DNA of 62,822 bases from positions 1-62,822 of the forward strand of contig JANWJS010000047.1 in assembly GCA_025451845.1 (NCBI GenBank). The letters run 5' to 3'. Below are positions 8,696 to 17,103 of this stretch, piece after piece (positions within the stretch are counted from its first letter, which is position 1; the number at the start of each line of letters is the position of its first letter). The notes beneath the pieces are model-generated. The model searched no databases. It was not told the origin of the DNA and worked only from the letters and a program-made list of their open reading frames with translations. The position numbers and the translations under genes were made by a program. This DNA is from Steroidobacteraceae bacterium (lineage in GTDB: Bacteria > Pseudomonadota > Gammaproteobacteria > Steroidobacterales > Steroidobacteraceae).

Positions 8696-9139
8696 GCTCC
8701 AGGCAACCGCAAACCTCGTGCCTCAGGCGCTCGGAAGCGAGGAGATGGAGTGTCTGCGCGCGGGATGCGCTGTGGTCTAGCGAGTTCCGCGACAAAGTAG
8801 GCCCCTCAGTGGGGGAAGAGGACCGGCGATATGGCCAAGGTTGATAAAGCCACGTCGCGGGACTATCCGACGCAGCTTACTGTCGGCATGACTGGGGTCC
8901 ACGAGAAGCGGAAGCATCCCGCGGCGATGAGGGTGGCGGACCCGCAAGACTTCTTGAAAGCCGTCCCCTTGCCGGCCGCGGTAGCCGACAGGCACATGGA
9001 GCGCCGCTAGTGGCGGCACATCGAAGAGCATCACCGACGGGCGCGAAAAGGCGACCGGGTCACCACGTATGCGGTAGCAATGCTTCGCGTCCGGGTGGGC
9101 TGACGCGACGGTGGCCGGATACTGGAACCGCGCGCTGAG
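8696..9139. other. Intergenic stretch without a clear gene
   Basis: These 444 bases lie upstream of the DUF3943 gene and downstream of a glutathione transferase gene. The only candidate is a 59-codon frame at 8831-9010 (MAKVDKATSRDYPTQLTVGM at its start) with a purine-rich stretch before its ATG. I do not recognise it, and I would not call it a gene on this evidence. No repeat, tRNA or convincing terminator was seen. Confidence 0.3.
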
Positions 9140-9757
9140 TCAATCCTGAGTCTGTCCTGACAGGGGAGTTGCGCGCATGGACGGACGGGCCTGGAATTCG
9201 TCGAGCCAGGTGGACAACTTCGAACACTTGCCGCGGAAGCCGGGAAGCTCTCTGAACTCGAGCCAGCTCAGGCAGGTGGCGAGCGCCACGTGGCCGATAT
9301 CGACGGGTCCTACTACATCCAGCTGCTGCTCCAGCCAATCGTACGCGCGAACGAGCTTGTCGATGTAGCCGTCGCGAAGGGGTGCATAGCGCAGGCCTTG
9401 CGGCCGGCGAACGGTCTCCCAGCGCAGGGCGATCCCAGTTTCGGCGAGTCCCTGCGCCAGGGCTTGCACCTGCAGGGCGCGCCAACGACTCTCGCCGTCT
9501 GGCGGAAGCAGTTTGCGGCCGTCGTGCAGGGTGTCGAAATAGGCGCATATCACATCGGAGTCGAATATCGATGGAAGTCCGGCGCGAATGAGCACCGGCA
9601 CCTTTCCGAGCGGATTCTCGAGAGACACGCCCTCGTTGGGGCGCGTAGGGCTGGTCTCCTCGTGGGTGACTTCGATGCGTTCGGCAATTCCGACCTCGTG
9701 TGCGAACACGAGTGCCTTTCGCGCGAACGGCGAGTGTGTCTGATAGAGCAGTCTCAC
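9140..9757 (-). CDS. Glutathione S-transferase family protein
   Basis: An N-terminal thioredoxin-like domain begins VRLLYQTHSPFARKALVFAH and contains ENPLGKVPVLI and the FDSDVICAYFD segment. A helical C-terminal domain with VGPVDIGHVALATCLSWLEF follows. The open frame extends to 9835, but similarity starts at the GTG at 9757, which has GGGAG seven bases upstream, so I use that start (205 residues). It lies 19 bases after the stop of the dehydratase-like gene and is probably co-transcribed with it. The SPFARK motif resembles plant-type and bacterial YfcF/YibF-like transferases. The substrate is unknown. Confidence 0.85.
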   Translation of the reverse strand: MRLLYQTHSPFARKALVFAHEVGIAERIEVTHEETSPTRPNEGVSLENPLGKVPVLIRAGLPSIFDSDVICAYFDTLHDGRKLLPPDGESRWRALQVQALAQGLAETGIALRWETVRRPQGLRYAPLRDGYIDKLVRAYDWLEQQLDVVGPVDIGHVALATCLSWLEFRELPGFRGKCSKLSTWLDEFQARPSMRATPLSGQTQD

Positions 9758-9776
9758 CTGTATGCTCCCGCCGCGG

Positions 9777-10748
9777 TCATAGCCACTGTCGCATCTGTTC
9801 CGGCGAGACATTGCTGCCGGTGAGCACGATGCCAATGCGCTGACCGCGAAATCGGTCGGAGTGCATGGCCAGTGCGGCCAGCGCCGCCGCGCCGGACGGC
9901 TCCAGCACTACGCCGATATCGCGGTGCGCCAGCCGCATTGCCGCGATCAGCGCTGCGTCCTCCACCAGGATGACCTCATCGGCTAGCACGGCCAGGTTGG
10001 CGACGGCGGGCGCGCGGGGCGTGTCCACCGAGATTCCTTCGGCGATCGTCCCTGCGGGCGCGGACACGACCCGTCCCGCTCGCCACGAGCGCTCCATTGC
10101 AGGCGAGCCGGCGGCACAGACGCCAATCGTGCGCACGTTCGGCGAATGTGCCTGGCACCAGCAGGAGATTCCGCTCAGCAGGGCTCCGTCGCCGAGCGGT
10201 ACGAGAATCGCGTCGAAAGGCTCCGGCCAGCGCAGCAACTCCAAGGCGATAGTGCCGGCGCCTTCGGCGATCGCCGGCTCGTCCCCATCGACAACCATCA
10301 GCGCGTCATGCTCTGCCGCGAACCTAAGCGCTGCGGCGAGCGCGTCCTCGTCGCCACTTCCGATCACTCGCACATCAGCGCCGAGCGCGCGCATCCGCGC
10401 CTCCTTGAGGGGATTGCTCGGCGCATTCATGAAGACGGTGAGCGCCAAGCCGCGCTGGCGGGCTGCATAGGCCATCCCCTGACCGAAATTGCCGGAGCTG
10501 CAACAAACCAGCCGCGGGCGGCCGGCCAGTTCCGACACGAAGAACTGCGCGCCGCGCGCCTTGAAGGAACGGATGGGATTGAAGGTCTCGACTTTCACCA
10601 CGGGTCGGCATTCGAGGCGCTCCCCGAGCACGGCCGCCTCGAACTGCGGCGTATCCCGGAATGGAGGATCGATCACGCCATGGGCCCGCCCAATGCGCTC
10701 GACGGATAATGAATGAGAGAACGTCTTGCGCGATGTTTCCGAGGGCAT
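9777..10748 (-). CDS. Threonine dehydratase-like PLP enzyme
   Basis: This 323-residue fold-type II PLP enzyme has the cofactor lysine in IRSFKARG, the phosphate or substrate loop SSGNFGQG, and a glycine-rich phosphate-binding loop VPLGDGALLSG. It matches serine/threonine dehydratases and related ammonia-lyases, with no regulatory ACT domain at the C-terminus, so it is the short catabolic or racemase-like type. The ATG at 10748 is preferred over the open-frame start at 10832 because family similarity begins nearby and AGGTG lies upstream. A divergent Lrp-type regulator lies 93 bases away. This is a classic arrangement for amino-acid degradation genes. Confidence 0.85.
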   Translation of the reverse strand: MPSETSRKTFSHSLSVERIGRAHGVIDPPFRDTPQFEAAVLGERLECRPVVKVETFNPIRSFKARGAQFFVSELAGRPRLVCCSSGNFGQGMAYAARQRGLALTVFMNAPSNPLKEARMRALGADVRVIGSGDEDALAAALRFAAEHDALMVVDGDEPAIAEGAGTIALELLRWPEPFDAILVPLGDGALLSGISCWCQAHSPNVRTIGVCAAGSPAMERSWRAGRVVSAPAGTIAEGISVDTPRAPAVANLAVLADEVILVEDAALIAAMRLAHRDIGVVLEPSGAAALAALAMHSDRFRGQRIGIVLTGSNVSPEQMRQWL

Positions 10749-10808
10749 GGACTGGCACCTGCTGCAATGGATGAGAGGAACGGTACCGGACGGCCGGGGA
10801 TACCGATT

Positions 10809-10841
10809 GCAAAACCCTGCGTAACGGCGCAAAAATCCTGC
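10809..10841. promoter_or_regulatory. Direct repeat upstream of the Lrp-type regulator
   Basis: The near-identical elements GCAAAACCCTGC (10809-10820) and GCAAAAATCCTGC (10829-10841) are spaced 20 bases apart, about two helical turns. They occupy the divergent promoter region and directly abut the regulator's ATG at 10842. Lrp/AsnC proteins commonly bind phased repeats, so this is a candidate operator for both the dehydratase and the regulator itself. Confidence 0.4.
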
Positions 10842-11321
10842 ATGGGCCGCCAGACCTCGAAAACGCTCGACGACCTCGATCGCAAGCTCCTGGACCTGCT
10901 GCAGCAGGACGCCGGGCGCTCCCTGGATCAGCTTGGCGAAACGATCGGCTTGTCGCCGAGCGCCGTGCAGCGGCGCCTGGCCCGCTATCGCTCGAGCGGG
11001 TTGATCACCAAGGATGTCGCCGTGCTAGATCCTGCCGCGATGCCTGGAACCGTCCTCGCATGCGTTCTGGTCACACTCGAGCGTGAATCCAAGCGCCATC
11101 ACTCGAGCTTTCAGGACCGTATGCGTGCCGCCCCCAACGTGCAGCAGTGCTACGACCTGGCGGGGCAGTGGGACTATCTTGCGATGATCGTGGCGAGCAG
11201 CATGGCGCACTGCCGCGCGGTCGTGAGCGAGCTCTTCATGGACGCGCCGAACGTGAAGCGTTTCGACACGCTGTTCGTGTTCGATACGATCAAGCGCGGA
11301 CTCAATATTCCCCTGCGGTAG
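10842..11321 (+). CDS. Lrp/AsnC-family transcriptional regulator
   Basis: The 159-residue protein has an N-terminal winged helix (LDDLDRKLLDLLQQDAGRSL, then LGETIGLSPSAVQRRLARY) and a C-terminal RAM/ACT-like effector domain (QCYDLAGQWDYLAMIVASSM and the terminal FDTIKRGLNIPL). This is the standard Lrp length. The frame is open upstream to 10713, but the helix-turn-helix begins just after the ATG at 10842. It is divergent from the threonine dehydratase-like gene, so it probably controls that gene in response to an amino acid. Confidence 0.9.
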   Translation: MGRQTSKTLDDLDRKLLDLLQQDAGRSLDQLGETIGLSPSAVQRRLARYRSSGLITKDVAVLDPAAMPGTVLACVLVTLERESKRHHSSFQDRMRAAPNVQQCYDLAGQWDYLAMIVASSMAHCRAVVSELFMDAPNVKRFDTLFVFDTIKRGLNIPLR

Positions 11322-11414
11322 CCGGCGCGACCGAAACCCTCGCGCTCCAGTGCCGGCCGGCTGCTGCGATTCGGGGGACCCCGCAGCTGCCGGCGTGCCG
11401 GCCCGGGTTGCTCG

Positions 11415-13739
11415 CTAAAGCTTCGCGTCAAATGACAATGTGATCAACCGCTGCTCCCCGGCTTCGAGCTCATTCGCACTCACCGCGGACATGATGTAGT
11501 GCCTGTCGAGCAGGTTGTGGATGTTCAGCGAGATGTCATAGCGGCGGTTGATTTTGTAGTAGACCGCCCCATCGACACGCGTCCACGCCGGCATCCGGTA
11601 GTACTTCGCGGTCGTCGGATCTCCGGCCCACTGTTTACCGACGTACACGACGCCAAGGCCGAATCCGAGTCCGATGAGGTGGCCCTGGGGAACGTTGTAG
11701 CGTGTCCAGAAATTACCCGAACTGCGCGGTGCGTTCACCAGATCCTTATCGACGGTGAATGGATTGGTGAGCGACTGCGCGATGTATGCGTGGTCGTATG
11801 CATAGCCGCCCTGAAGCTGCCAGTTGCGTACCGGCTGCCATTGAAACTCGGCTTCCACGCCCTTGCTGGTCTGCTTGCCGTCGAGCCGCGAGATCGCCTG
11901 ACCGACTATCGCGTTGCCGATCGCGACCGTGAAGTTCGTGCCGCTGGGCACGACCACGTTGGTCCGATCGATTTGATACGCGGCCAGCGAAAGATTGACA
12001 TCCCTTCTCGCATTCTCGAACTTCACGCCCGCTTCGTATTGTTTGCCTCCTTCGGCCGGGAAGTTCGAATTACCGGACTGATCGTATGCAATGGTGGTCT
12101 GTGGCTTGACCGACTCACTGTAGTCCGCGTACAGGGAAACTGCCCGAACGAGGTGATACACGATACCGGCCTGCTTGGTCACGGGGCTGATCTGATGCCA
12201 GAAGGCGGTACCCGTCGGCTGCAGCAGGTTGAGGCCGTGGGTTCTCAGCTCATCATGGCGCACACCGAGGGAAATATTGAACAGATTGCCGAGCTTGATC
12301 TGATCGGACAGATATTCGCCGAAAGCGCTCTGCCGGACCTGGTTGGCGGTCGCCCCGGTTCCGAGAGCGGGATAACCATACTGGTCCAGAATGGGATCGA
12401 TGAGCGTGATGGCCTGGGCGACGGTCGAGTTCGGTCCGAACGCCAGGCGGCTGTTGAAAAAGCCTTCATTGCCACCGCCGACTCCGAGCAGCACGGTATT
12501 GCTGAACCTGTCGGAGCCGAAGGTACGGGATAGATTGAGATCGCCGTAATTGTAGCGATGCCCGTTCCTCACATCATTGTACTGTCGCCGCAGAAGCGAC
12601 GTCGGAACCGCCCACTGCGATTTCGGGTAATAGACGTTGGTGTTGTTGATCGTCCACTCATTGATCTGATCGATGTGCCAGACGGACCGCGTCTGGACGT
12701 TCAACGTCCAGTTGTCGAACTGGGTCGTGAAAAAACTCGAGAAGGACTGGCCATAATCCTTCGCCCAGTCCGAATCGTCGTTGTAGATCGTATCCAGCGG
12801 CGCGGTATACCACGTGGCCGTCGAGCCGTAGGCGGCCGTCTTCGTCGGCTTCCCCCCGATGGGCACCACGATCGAGGACCCGTCGAAGATCGGGACCAGG
12901 CCGTCATCCTGCCGGCGCTCGTCGTGGCTATCCTCACCCTTGACGGTCAGGTAGGTCACATCGCTGAATTTGTAAGTCAGCGATGGATAGATCGAAAGAC
13001 TGGCGTCATGGTCGCCGATGCGTGAGCTCGGCTGGCTCGAGCCGTCCACGATCATCCGGTAGAGCAGCCGATGGTTGCCGAAGACCGGCCCGGTCGCATC
13101 GAGGACAAGGTCTTTGGTCAAGGGCGCGCCTGAGCTGTCATCGCCGGCATAGACCCCGACCGACGAGCGCAGCGTGTATCGGGAAACTTCCAACGGACTC
13201 TTGGTGATGATATTCAGCAGACCGCCGGGATTCATCTGGCCATAGAGGATGCTGTTGGGTCCCTTGAGGAATTCGATGGCCTCCACATCGGCGGCGCTGA
13301 GGGACGCTTTCTTCAGGGTGGCGCCCTGCAGGCCGTCGAACTCGATGTTCTGCGTATAGCTTCCCGTGTTGGTAAACCCGCGAAACGAGAAGCCGTTGAT
13401 GCTGTCCTGCGACTGAGTTGCCCCGGTGACATAGTTGACAACATCGTCCAGGGTGACGGCTTCCATGTCACGGATCGCGGATTGATTCAGGATACTCAGC
13501 GACGACGGAAGGTCCATCGTGTTCATCGGCAATTTAGCCGCCATCATCGAGACGTCCTCGTGATAGGTGCCGATGGTGGTGGAAATCACGACCTGCTGCA
13601 ATTTGGAGCTCTCGTCACCCGAGGCCGGTGGATTGACGGCCGCTGGATTCGCCGCCTGGGCGTGGACCAGCGAGACCTGCACGGCGAGGCACACCGCCGG
13701 GAGGGCATGCTTCAGAAATCTGCCGCAAGACGTTTTCAT
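11415..13739 (-). CDS. TonB-dependent siderophore-type receptor
   Basis: The 774-residue precursor has a signal peptide (residues 1-28). A plug domain runs from about 60 to 190 (MNTMDLPSSLSILNQSAI, then GFSFRGFTNTGSYTQNIEFD and VEAIEFLKGPNSILYGQMNP). A beta-barrel follows and ends with a terminal leucine strand (QRLITLSFDAKL). The plug matches the FhuA/FpvA/FoxA siderophore receptor class. The protein sits in the outer membrane and would import a ferric siderophore using TonB energy. There is no adjacent siderophore biosynthesis, TonB or regulator gene. Upstream, at 13892-13909, a 6-bp perfect inverted repeat with a six-base loop is present. I saw no clear Fur box. Confidence 0.85.
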   Translation of the reverse strand: MKTSCGRFLKHALPAVCLAVQVSLVHAQAANPAAVNPPASGDESSKLQQVVISTTIGTYHEDVSMMAAKLPMNTMDLPSSLSILNQSAIRDMEAVTLDDVVNYVTGATQSQDSINGFSFRGFTNTGSYTQNIEFDGLQGATLKKASLSAADVEAIEFLKGPNSILYGQMNPGGLLNIITKSPLEVSRYTLRSSVGVYAGDDSSGAPLTKDLVLDATGPVFGNHRLLYRMIVDGSSQPSSRIGDHDASLSIYPSLTYKFSDVTYLTVKGEDSHDERRQDDGLVPIFDGSSIVVPIGGKPTKTAAYGSTATWYTAPLDTIYNDDSDWAKDYGQSFSSFFTTQFDNWTLNVQTRSVWHIDQINEWTINNTNVYYPKSQWAVPTSLLRRQYNDVRNGHRYNYGDLNLSRTFGSDRFSNTVLLGVGGGNEGFFNSRLAFGPNSTVAQAITLIDPILDQYGYPALGTGATANQVRQSAFGEYLSDQIKLGNLFNISLGVRHDELRTHGLNLLQPTGTAFWHQISPVTKQAGIVYHLVRAVSLYADYSESVKPQTTIAYDQSGNSNFPAEGGKQYEAGVKFENARRDVNLSLAAYQIDRTNVVVPSGTNFTVAIGNAIVGQAISRLDGKQTSKGVEAEFQWQPVRNWQLQGGYAYDHAYIAQSLTNPFTVDKDLVNAPRSSGNFWTRYNVPQGHLIGLGFGLGVVYVGKQWAGDPTTAKYYRMPAWTRVDGAVYYKINRRYDISLNIHNLLDRHYIMSAVSANELEAGEQRLITLSFDAKL

Positions 13740-14006
13740 AATCTACCTGTCCCCCTATTGGATTACTGGCGCACCCTCGCCGTCAGCCGCTTCTTCTGCT
13801 TCCCTCGTGTAACGCACTCCATGCCGGGCGTCCATAATGCGTTCGAGCTAGAGGGGCGGCCGGTCTGCTTCGCGCCGGAAAAGAGCGCGAATCTGAAAAA
13901 ACATTCAGACAGTGGCGTTGCGCACAGCCTGCTCTACGGCACGACCCCTGCCGCGTGTTGCCGGCCAGGCAGCGAGTGCCACACGCGTACTGAGCCAGCG
14001 CCGCAG

Positions 14007-15101
14007 CTAGTCGAGCTTGCGGAGCTGCTCACGCGCGAATGCCGCGGTGAGGGGTAAGTAGCTCCCTAACCGGACAACGTCCTGCTGTCCCCGACGGCTC
14101 AGCACGAAACGCATGAATTCCTTCACCTGCGGACTGAGCGGCTTGCCGGGGGCCCGGTTCAGGAACATGTAGACGCTTCGGGTGAGCGGATAGGTGCGGT
14201 TCTGCACCGTCTCGCGCGTTGGGAATACATAAGGGCCGCCTGCGTCAGCCGCTATCGAGAGCGGCTTGACCTGGGGCACATCCGCTGCGTGCGGTATTCC
14301 CGTCCAGGCGATTCCATAGGGATTCCTGGCAAGCTCCCGCACGAGCATGTACTTGATCGACCCGGTCTGGCCTATCGGCCCGGAAGAGATCATCTTCGTG
14401 CCGTACTCCACGTACTGGCGGTAGTTTGGGTTCCACTTGTCCCCGCCGTGGAACACCTCGAGCTGGAAGAAGTTCGTCATGCCGGTATCCGCATAGCCAT
14501 AGGTCTGAATGGGCTCATTGGCCCACTTTCCCGTGAGACCCAGTTGCCCCCAGGTCCGGATGTTCTTGTCCGCGCCGCGTGCGTACTCGGGCATCCACTC
14601 GTACCCTTTGTATCCGCCGCTGCGTTCCGACCCGAAGATGCCGTCCAGTTGGCTCATCGTCAGGTGTGTCAGGGGGTTCGACTTGTTGACGTAAATGATC
14701 TCGGCCCACGTCTTGCCCTTCTTGTCGTAAGCCCCGGTCGCAACGGCGATTTCCGTCGGGTTGTAGCCAAAGGTCTCGTCGAACGAAAGGTATTCCGTCA
14801 GAACGGGCTCACGACCGCTGGTGCCGATTTCGTCGTCATCGGCTTCCATGCCTGCCGACCAGCCATCGCTGCTCGCATACTTGCTCTGAAACCGCACCTC
14901 GGGGTGCAGACGCGAAAAGTCCCTTTCCCATCCAGCAACCAAGCCGTTCAGATCGCTGCCATATACCCGGATGACTCCTGCGGGCACCGGGTGCGGCGTG
15001 TAGTCGGGCAGCCCCTCGGCTGCCTTGGCATGGGGTGTTTGTAGCAGACCGGCCGCAAGGACAACCGCACTGAGTTGCAGGACGAATGATCCGCGGTTCA
15101 T
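14007..15101 (-). CDS. PstS-like phosphate-type substrate-binding protein
   Basis: The 364-residue precursor has a signal peptide ending in PHAKAA. It then follows the periplasmic binding protein fold of the PstS class: GVIRVYGSDLNGLVAGWERD, AVATGAYDKKGKTWAEIIYVN, NPLTHLTMSQLDGIFG, and the C-terminal FMRFVLSRRGQQDVVRLGSY. It starts at 15101 with GGAGAG just upstream. No pstC, pstA or pstB permease genes lie nearby, which is unusual for a PstS in a transport operon. It is divergent from a decayed copy and an intact paralog on the other strand, with 30-40 % visible similarity in the NPLT...QLDG.FG and NIRTWGQLGLTGKWA segments. The ligand could be phosphate or another oxyanion. Confidence 0.8.
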   Translation of the reverse strand: MNRGSFVLQLSAVVLAAGLLQTPHAKAAEGLPDYTPHPVPAGVIRVYGSDLNGLVAGWERDFSRLHPEVRFQSKYASSDGWSAGMEADDDEIGTSGREPVLTEYLSFDETFGYNPTEIAVATGAYDKKGKTWAEIIYVNKSNPLTHLTMSQLDGIFGSERSGGYKGYEWMPEYARGADKNIRTWGQLGLTGKWANEPIQTYGYADTGMTNFFQLEVFHGGDKWNPNYRQYVEYGTKMISSGPIGQTGSIKYMLVRELARNPYGIAWTGIPHAADVPQVKPLSIAADAGGPYVFPTRETVQNRTYPLTRSVYMFLNRAPGKPLSPQVKEFMRFVLSRRGQQDVVRLGSYLPLTAAFAREQLRKLD

Positions 15102-15491
15102 AAACTCTCCAGAACAGGTTGCAGCGCGATGTTCTCGATCAAGGGAGTGCCCCTCTTCATGTCGCCAACAATTTTCAAAGCAAGGTGCTCCAAGACGCAA
15201 CGGCTCATCATCGCCGGCGCGAACGCAGAGGCCGATTGCGCCGGTGTCAGGTGCGCACAGGGCGAAATTTCGCCGGCCGGGTGTTAAATCTCCGGCAGGT
15301 CCGCCGTTTACGAAATTTGCCCGCCAAGAATATAGGCCGCGGCCCCGGAGGCGGGAAGTTTACACATTTCGCGGCGGCTTAAGCGCGTATGCCGACAATC
15401 ACTTCCGCTAGATGAAAGGGCTTTCATGGTCTTTTCAGAATTCGTTCAGTTTGCGGGCCCAGCGTGCTCATCACAGCAGGGGGAAGTGACC
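15102..15491. promoter_or_regulatory. Divergent control region of the PstS-like cluster, rich in palindromes
   Basis: No gene is seen in these 390 bases. A perfect 14-base palindrome GGCGAAATTTCGCC lies at 15261-15274. A related half-site ACGAAATTTGCC follows near 15312-15323. A 7-bp inverted repeat, ATGAAAG-GG-CTTTCAT, lies at 15412-15427. I looked for the 18-base Pho-box pattern (two CTGTCAT-like repeats) and did not find a good one. The palindromes are therefore candidates for another regulator, or for autoregulation of the paralog cluster. Confidence 0.35.
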
Positions 15492-15897
15492 GTGCAGATA
15501 CCTGAGCTCCTGAGCGCCGTTCTATGCGCCGCCGGCGCCGCCGGCGCCGCTGCGGCGATCGCCGCTACGCCGGTATCGCAGCCAAACACCGAGGTCGGCA
15601 TCTGGACTTGGAACGTCACATTCCGCAGGAAGCACAGAGCGATCGGTAGGGATAGGACGCGCGGGGATCTTCATGCCCTGCCGCGGAAAGTGCCGCGACG
15701 CCCAACAGGAGCAGGCCTTGACGAAGCGCGAGAGTCGATTCCTGCCGCTGACCGCGCCCCAGGCGCAGGCCCGGCTGCAGAAACCAATTCTGCTGTTCGT
15801 CCTCAGCCGCCAGGGACAGGGGCTCTTCGCGCAGCACAGCCTGCTTCTTCCTCTCACCGCGCCAATCCTGGCTGATCAAAGAAGGAAACTCCGATGA
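15492..15897 (+). pseudogene. Collapsed remnants of further PstS-like genes
   Basis: A GTG at 15492 with GGGGGAA upstream starts a signal-peptide-like sequence and VSQPNTEVGIWTWNVTF. This resembles the mature start of the intact paralog downstream (GVSIWTANVHAF). Similarity stops near 15640. In a second frame from about 15700 two successive C-terminal ends appear: ALTKRESRFLPLTAPQAQA, then FVLSRQGQGLFAQHSLLLPL followed by TAPILADQRRKL. Both match the FVLSQQGQ...LPLTG...NQLKKLD ending of the binding proteins. At least two former paralogs have been reduced to a start and two tails, so the internal 250-300 residues are missing. Confidence 0.6.
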
Positions 15898-17096
15898 GTG
15901 TTCGCATGCCGCGTCTCCATGAGTGTCTCCTTTTCACCGCGTCGCTTCTTGGCGCAGCGACGGCTGGTGCCGGCACCGCCAGGGGCGGGGCCGTTCCACC
16001 GCCCAACCTCGGGGTCAGCATCTGGACTGCAAATGTCCATGCGTTCCGTGAACGCGACGGCTCGGTCGGGCAGTACAAAAAGCGCTGGAACCTCGGCGAC
16101 CTGCCGCGGTACGTTCCCCGGCAGCAACTCAACGGAACGCTACGGGTCTGGGGCCTCAGCTATCTTCAGGACGGCCCGCTCGGGAAGAATTGGGCCGACG
16201 CTTTTCGGAAGTATGAGCCGGGCCTGAAGATCGTGTACCACGTTCCCACGGGTGCTGTTGCAGTCGCAGCGCTCGCCACCGGCGTCGCCGACATCGGCGT
16301 CAACTACAAGGCCACTCTCACGGACCGGCTGGACTTCGAACAGGTCTTTCATCACCCCGTCGCTGAGGTCACCGTCGCGACCGGCTCCCTTGATGTCTAC
16401 GGTTGGGGCCCCGCCGGCATGATCGTCGTGAACAAGGCCAATCCGCTCACGCAGATCAGCGTCACCCAGCTCGATGGCGTCTTCGGTACAGCCCGTAACG
16501 GCGGCTATGAGGGAGCCGTGTGGCATACGGAATATCCCTACTCCCGCGGCGCCCCGGGCAACATCCGAACCTGGGGCCAACTCGGGCTCACCGGCAAGTG
16601 GGCTGGCAAGCGGATCGACGTGTGTGGCCAGAATCTGCTGTCAGGCGCGATGTATCAGTTCTCCGACGAACTTCTCGGCGGCAGCATGCAGTTCGTAGGA
16701 GACTATCAGGCCTACACGAACTACCTTACCCCGGGCGGCAAGGTCTACAACTGGAGCGTGCAGGTGCGCCGCGAGATCGAGCACGACCCCTACGCCATTT
16801 GCTACGCATCACCGAAGACTCTGTCCCCTGATATCAGGGTCCTGGCCATCCAGCCGCGCACCGGCGGTCCCTATGTGCCGCGGACCCTGGAGACCGTGCG
16901 CGACAATACCTACCCACTCACGCACCACGTCTATTTCTTCTTCAATCGAAATCCCGGAAAGTCGATCGATCCACGGATCGAAGAATTCACCCGCTTCGTT
17001 CTCAGCCAACAGGGACAGGCCTGCGTGCAGCGTGACGGGCGATATCTGCCGCTGACCGGAAACATGGTTCGCAATCAGCTCAAGAAGCTCGATTGA
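15894..17096 (+). CDS. PstS-like substrate-binding protein (second copy)
   Basis: The 400-residue precursor has a signal peptide (MSVRMPRLHECLLFTASLLG at the start). It has an extra N-terminal segment of about 50 residues (GVSIWTANVHAFRERDG, then WNLGDLPRYVPRQQ) before the binding fold begins at LNGTLRVWGLSYLQDGPLGK. Matching landmarks to the divergent paralog include NPLTQISVTQLDGVFGTARN, NIRTWGQLGLTGKWAG and the tail EEFTRFVLSQQGQACV. It is intact, unlike the remnants directly upstream. It ends 7 bases before the stop of a convergent outer-membrane protein gene. The extra N-terminal segment and the lack of permease genes argue for a role other than a standard Pst transporter, such as extracellular or outer-membrane-linked oxyanion capture. 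That role is inference. Confidence 0.75.
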   Translation: MSVRMPRLHECLLFTASLLGAATAGAGTARGGAVPPPNLGVSIWTANVHAFRERDGSVGQYKKRWNLGDLPRYVPRQQLNGTLRVWGLSYLQDGPLGKNWADAFRKYEPGLKIVYHVPTGAVAVAALATGVADIGVNYKATLTDRLDFEQVFHHPVAEVTVATGSLDVYGWGPAGMIVVNKANPLTQISVTQLDGVFGTARNGGYEGAVWHTEYPYSRGAPGNIRTWGQLGLTGKWAGKRIDVCGQNLLSGAMYQFSDELLGGSMQFVGDYQAYTNYLTPGGKVYNWSVQVRREIEHDPYAICYASPKTLSPDIRVLAIQPRTGGPYVPRTLETVRDNTYPLTHHVYFFFNRNPGKSIDPRIEEFTRFVLSQQGQACVQRDGRYLPLTGNMVRNQLKKLD

Positions 17097-17103
17097 GGAT
17101 ACG

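Noticed and set aside
11499..12533. Plus-strand open frame inside the siderophore receptor gene
   Set aside because: The receptor on the other strand has plug and barrel motifs throughout. This frame is a shadow of GC-rich codon use.
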